Assembly: GCF_014202315.1 (NCBI RefSeq)
Contig: NZ_JACHGN010000022.1
Coordinates: forward strand, 117,403-181,402
DNA: 64,000 nucleotides
DNA from: Thermocatellispora tengchongensis
GTDB taxonomy: Bacteria > Actinomycetota > Actinomycetes > Streptosporangiales > Streptosporangiaceae
Direction: 5' to 3'
In this document: piece by piece, positions 61,024 through 64,000 of the stretch
Layout: each line of letters opens with the position of its first letter
Position numbering within the stretch: position 1 is the stretch's first letter
Program-made: the position numbers and the translations under genes
Notes under the pieces: model-generated
Told to the model about the DNA's origin: nothing
Databases searched by the model: none
What the model saw: the letters and a program-made list of their open reading frames with translations, nothing else

Positions 61024-61965
61024 TCAGACCTTGGCGGCGGCGGCGCGGCGGGCGGCGCGGCGCTCGACGAACCGGGACGCGGTGACCTCCAGCCGCTCCA
61101 GGAACGCGGCCAGCTCCTCGCGGGCCTTCTCGCCCTCGGGCCCGAGGTCGGTCAGCTCGAACACCTTCCACTGCCGCAGCACCGGCATGAGGACGTCGTC
61201 GATGTGCAGGCGCAGGTCGTAGATGCCCTCGTGGGCGATGACCATCGCCTTGCGGCTGAAGCCCTCGATGCTCGCGCCCGGCATCTGGAAGGTGGTGACC
61301 ACGTCGGTCACGGCGCGCATCGCCTGGTCGGGGGCCACCTCCAGGGCCGCGCCGAGCAGGTTGCGGTAGAAGAGCATGTGCAGGTTCTCGTCGGCGGCGA
61401 TCCGGGCGAGCAGCCGCTCGCAGTTGGGCTCGCCGGCCGCCTTGCCGGTGTTGCGGTGCGCGATGCGCGTGGCCAGCTCCTGGAAGGACACGTACGAGAG
61501 CTGCTGCAGCATCGTGCCGTACTCGGTGGCGAACCCGGTGCTCATGTGCACCATGCGGGCCCGCTCCAGCGCCACCGGATCGACCGCCCGGGTGACGGTG
61601 AGGTAGTCGCGCAGCGCGACGCTGTGCCGGGCCTCCTCGGCCGTCCAGCGGTGCACCCAGGTGCCCCAGGCGCCGTCGCGGCCGAACGTGGTGGCGATCT
61701 CGTGGTGGTAGCTCGGCAGGTTGTCCTCGGTGAGCAGGTTGACGATCAGCGAGATCCGGGCCGGCTCGGGCAGCTTGGAGTCGGACTCGGACCACGCCTC
61801 ACCGCCGAGCACCCCGTCGAAGTCGCGCCCCTCGCTCCACGGCACGTACTCGTGCGGGAACCACTCCTTGGCGACGTTGAGGTGGCGGTCCAGCTCCTGG
61901 GCCACCACCGGCTCCAGTTCGTGCAGAAGCTGTGTCTGGCTCAGCACGGCCCTGGACTTCGGCAT
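61024..61965 (-). CDS. acyl-ACP desaturase
   Basis: A 313-residue soluble diiron desaturase (stearoyl-ACP desaturase family), which introduces a double bond in acyl-ACP. Iron ligands lie in EEARHSVAL and DENLHMLFYRNL, both ExxH motifs on helices, with the other Glu residues in the WFPHEYVPW and ATEYGTML surroundings. ATG 61965 has GAAGGGGAG upstream. Two pseudo-palindromic sites at 61988-62016 show tight regulation, probably by a TetR- or FadR-like repressor encoded elsewhere. Reductase partners are not in the window. Confidence 0.92.
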   Translation of the reverse strand: MPKSRAVLSQTQLLHELEPVVAQELDRHLNVAKEWFPHEYVPWSEGRDFDGVLGGEAWSESDSKLPEPARISLIVNLLTEDNLPSYHHEIATTFGRDGAWGTWVHRWTAEEARHSVALRDYLTVTRAVDPVALERARMVHMSTGFATEYGTMLQQLSYVSFQELATRIAHRNTGKAAGEPNCERLLARIAADENLHMLFYRNLLGAALEVAPDQAMRAVTDVVTTFQMPGASIEGFSRKAMVIAHEGIYDLRLHIDDVLMPVLRQWKVFELTDLGPEGEKAREELAAFLERLEVTASRFVERRAARRAAAAKV

Positions 61966-61987
61966 TCCCGACTCCCCTTCGTACGAT

Positions 61988-62016
61988 CTACGGAACCGTA
62001 ACCTACGTTACCGTAG
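61988..62016. promoter_or_regulatory. double operator upstream of the acyl-ACP desaturase gene
   Basis: TACGGAACCGTA (61989-62000) is a 12-bp palindrome apart from its two central bases. TACGTTACCGTA (62004-62015) is a second site 15 bp further. Together they also form nested repeats GTAAC-CTAC-GTTAC and CTACGG...CCGTAG. The site begins 22 bp before the start codon, overlapping the expected promoter. Confidence 0.75.
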
Positions 62017-62055
62017 CTTCTCGCCGATGGCGTAAGGGGGACAATTCGCCGGGAA

Positions 62056-62730
62056 TTATCCGGTTGGGCGTTTCGCGGTGAGGGACAGCGCGATCAGCAG
62101 GACCATGAGCGCGTCGGTGACCAGCAGCAGGCGCTGGAGCAGGCCGTGGTACGCCGGGCCGGCGATCAGATCGGCGAGCGGCGAGCCCGGATGGGCGGCG
62201 AGGAAGGCCGCCAGCAGCAGCGCTCCGGCCACGGCGGTGCCCCGGATCGCCACCCGGCGGGGGAACGCCGGGCGGTTGCGGGTCAGCGCCAGCGCCGCGC
62301 AGGGCAGGCCGGTGAACACCACGGCCGCGGACCAGCGGTGGATCTCCCCGCCCATGGACGTCACCCCCGGCGTCGGATCGGTGGGGAAGATCGCGGTGAG
62401 CACCAGGCCCAGCGCGACCGCCACCAGCAGCACCCGGGTCGCCGCCGTGCGGGCGGGGTCGGCCTGGGCCAGCCCGAAGGTCACCCACAGGCAGCCCATC
62501 GCGAGCGCCAGCGTGGCGGCGAGCATCCCGCCGTACGCGCCGGGGTCCAGCGCGTACTCGCTGACCAGGCCGGTGAGCGGGCTGACCGAGGCGGACGCGG
62601 CCAGGTGCGCGTACGCCATCGCCCCCAACGCCACGACCGGGCCCGCCGCCCCCAGCCACGCCCACACCCGCAGCGGTCCGAGCGCGGACGCCTCGCCCGG
62701 CGCACCGGGCCGCGAGGCCAGGGACGTCAT
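62056..62730 (-). CDS. DUF998-family membrane protein
   Basis: A 224-residue protein with six hydrophobic segments, matching the DUF998 family in its LVSEYALDPGAYG loop and in IFPTDP...IHRWSAAVVF. Function is not known. ATG 62730 overlaps the stop of the glycosyltransferase gene (ATGA), so it is translated together with it and may take part in the same envelope-related process. Confidence 0.85.
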   Translation of the reverse strand: MTSLASRPGAPGEASALGPLRVWAWLGAAGPVVALGAMAYAHLAASASVSPLTGLVSEYALDPGAYGGMLAATLALAMGCLWVTFGLAQADPARTAATRVLLVAVALGLVLTAIFPTDPTPGVTSMGGEIHRWSAAVVFTGLPCAALALTRNRPAFPRRVAIRGTAVAGALLLAAFLAAHPGSPLADLIAGPAYHGLLQRLLLVTDALMVLLIALSLTAKRPTG

Positions 62731-63950
62731 CGCGCCAGCTCCGCGTAGATCGCCTCGAACCGCGCCAGCGACGCCTGGTGGTCGTGCGTGAGCGCGATCT
62801 CCCGGCTGGCCGCGCCCATCCGCGCCCGCCCGTCGTCGGAGGTCAGGATCTCGGTGAGGTGCCGGGCCAGGGACAGCACGTCGCCCGGCCGGTACAGGTG
62901 GCCGTTCTCGCCCGGGTGGACGAGGTGGGGCAGGGCCATCGCGTCGGCCGCCACCACCGGCAGCCCGCTCGCCATCGCCTCCAGGGTCGCGATGCTCTGC
63001 AGCTCCGCCACGCCCGGCATGCAGAAGAGGTCGGCCGCGGCGTACGCCTGCGGCAGCGCCTCGTCCGGGACGAAGCCGAGGAAGCGCACCCGGTCGCCCA
63101 CGCCGATGCGGTGCGCCAGCCGCTCCAGCTCCTCCCGCTTGGAGCCCGAGCCGACCAGCGCGAGCTGCGCGTCGGTGGTGTTGAGCACGTGCGGCAGCGC
63201 CCGGATCGGCTCGTCGAGGCGCTTCTCCTCGTCCAGCCGCCCCACGAACAGCACGGTCGGCCGGTCCGGCAGGTCGAACAGCTTGCGCGCCCATGCCTTC
63301 GGCTCGGCGAAGGGGTGGAAGCGCGACAGGTCGATGCCGCAGGAGACCGCCTCCACCTCGCGCGCGAAGCCCTTCTCGGCCAGGAGCCCGGCGGCGATGC
63401 GGGTCGGCGTGGTGACGTGGTCGGCCCGGGAGAAGATCCGCCGGAAGTCCCGCCAGGCCAGGTCGCCCGCCTTGGCGCGCAGCCGCGCGGGGATGTGCGC
63501 GAACTGGAACAGGTTGTCGGGCATGAAGTGGTTGGTCGCCACCACCGGCACCCCGGCCCGCCGCGCCGCCGCGACGGCCGCCCGGCCCACCACGAAGTGG
63601 CCCTGCGTGTGCACCACGTCCGGCGCGATGGCCGAGACGTACACGTCGAGCCGGGTCGGCACCGAGACGCGCATGGTCGGGTGCACCATCAGCCGGGCCG
63701 AGCGCAGGCGGTGCACCAGCACGCCCTCCACCCGCTCGGTGCGGGCCTTGCCGTCGTCGGAGGCGCACACCACGTGCACGTCGTTGCCTCGCGCGGCCAG
63801 GCCGGTGGCCAGCCGGTGGGTGAAGTACGCGGCGCCGTTCACGTCCGGCGGGTAGGTGTCGGTCGCGATCATCACCCGGCGCGGCCGTTCGGCGGCGGGG
63901 GCGGGGGCGGCGTCGAGCCGGGCGGCTTCGGTGGGGAGGGGCAGCACCAT
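62727..63950 (-). CDS. GT4-family glycosyltransferase
   Basis: A 407-residue retaining glycosyltransferase of the GT-B fold. The N-terminal acceptor domain begins VMIATDTYPPDVNGAAYFTH, typical of PimB/MgtA-type mannosyltransferases. The C-terminal donor domain has LFVGRLDEEKRLD and the acidic ExxxxxxxE motif in PGVAELQSIATLEAMASGLP. A mannosyl- or glucosyl-lipid product is plausible. It is the last gene on the window's right edge; the 50 bp beyond its start show no gene. Confidence 0.9.
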   Translation of the reverse strand: MVLPLPTEAARLDAAPAPAAERPRRVMIATDTYPPDVNGAAYFTHRLATGLAARGNDVHVVCASDDGKARTERVEGVLVHRLRSARLMVHPTMRVSVPTRLDVYVSAIAPDVVHTQGHFVVGRAAVAAARRAGVPVVATNHFMPDNLFQFAHIPARLRAKAGDLAWRDFRRIFSRADHVTTPTRIAAGLLAEKGFAREVEAVSCGIDLSRFHPFAEPKAWARKLFDLPDRPTVLFVGRLDEEKRLDEPIRALPHVLNTTDAQLALVGSGSKREELERLAHRIGVGDRVRFLGFVPDEALPQAYAAADLFCMPGVAELQSIATLEAMASGLPVVAADAMALPHLVHPGENGHLYRPGDVLSLARHLTEILTSDDGRARMGAASREIALTHDHQASLARFEAIYAELAR

Positions 63951-64000
63951 CGGTGGGACTCCAGGTTCGGTGAAGATGGGTCGTCAGCGGGTCAAGGGGG

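Overview
The window is very GC-rich DNA with many GTG/TTG starts. It carries several actinomycete hallmarks: conservons (sensor kinase / roadblock / DUF742 / Ras-like GTPase), DUF2469 beside rnhB, tandem signal peptidases, a DivIVA-repeat protein and a PucR regulator. A filamentous actinobacterium is clear; Streptosporangiales (for example Nonomuraea or Actinomadura relatives) is my inference. I saw no rRNA, tRNA, CRISPR array, integrase or transposase.

1-12 kb: the 3' end of one conservon (kinase C-terminus, roadblock protein, GTPase, with no DUF742 gene) and a complete second conservon (cvnA-B-C-D). Between them lie a nitrate/sulfonate-type ABC importer, whose ATPase gene is divergent from the binding-protein and permease genes, and an FAD monooxygenase. 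12-25 kb: conserved housekeeping genes ffh, rpsP, khpA, rimM, trmD, rplS, two lepB genes, rnhB, DUF2469, yraN, comM-like and dprA. The dprA gene carries an exact 20-unit decapeptide repeat. 25-37 kb: an M23 peptidase gene, then rpsB-tsf-pyrH-frr-cdsA-rlmN with a SUFU-domain gene inserted between cdsA and rlmN, a two-gene ABC exporter and a DivIVA-repeat protein.

38-52 kb: a metabolic locus that looks devoted to amines and guanidino compounds: PucR regulator, ureohydrolase, NCS1 permease, cyclase-type hydrolase, Lrp regulator, aminobutyraldehyde dehydrogenase, PotABCD-type polyamine importer, a glutamylputrescine-oxidase-like flavoenzyme and a PoxB-like ThDP enzyme. 52-64 kb: DUF418 membrane protein, small exported protein, cation/proton antiporter, propionyl-CoA synthetase, a PEP-utilising phosphotransferase with a probable leaderless promoter, small membrane protein, SDR, acyl-ACP desaturase with a clear two-site operator, DUF998 protein and a GT4 glycosyltransferase.

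A recurring feature is minisatellite-like repetition, both inside genes (two kinase genes, trmD, dprA, cdsA 5' region, an ABC ATPase) and in unusually long spacers (19.9-21.0, 25.2-26.7, 28.4-29.1, 35.3-35.5 and 60.0-60.2 kb). The spacer at 25.2-26.3 kb holds three copies of a roughly 100-bp dispersed repeat, one of them inverted.
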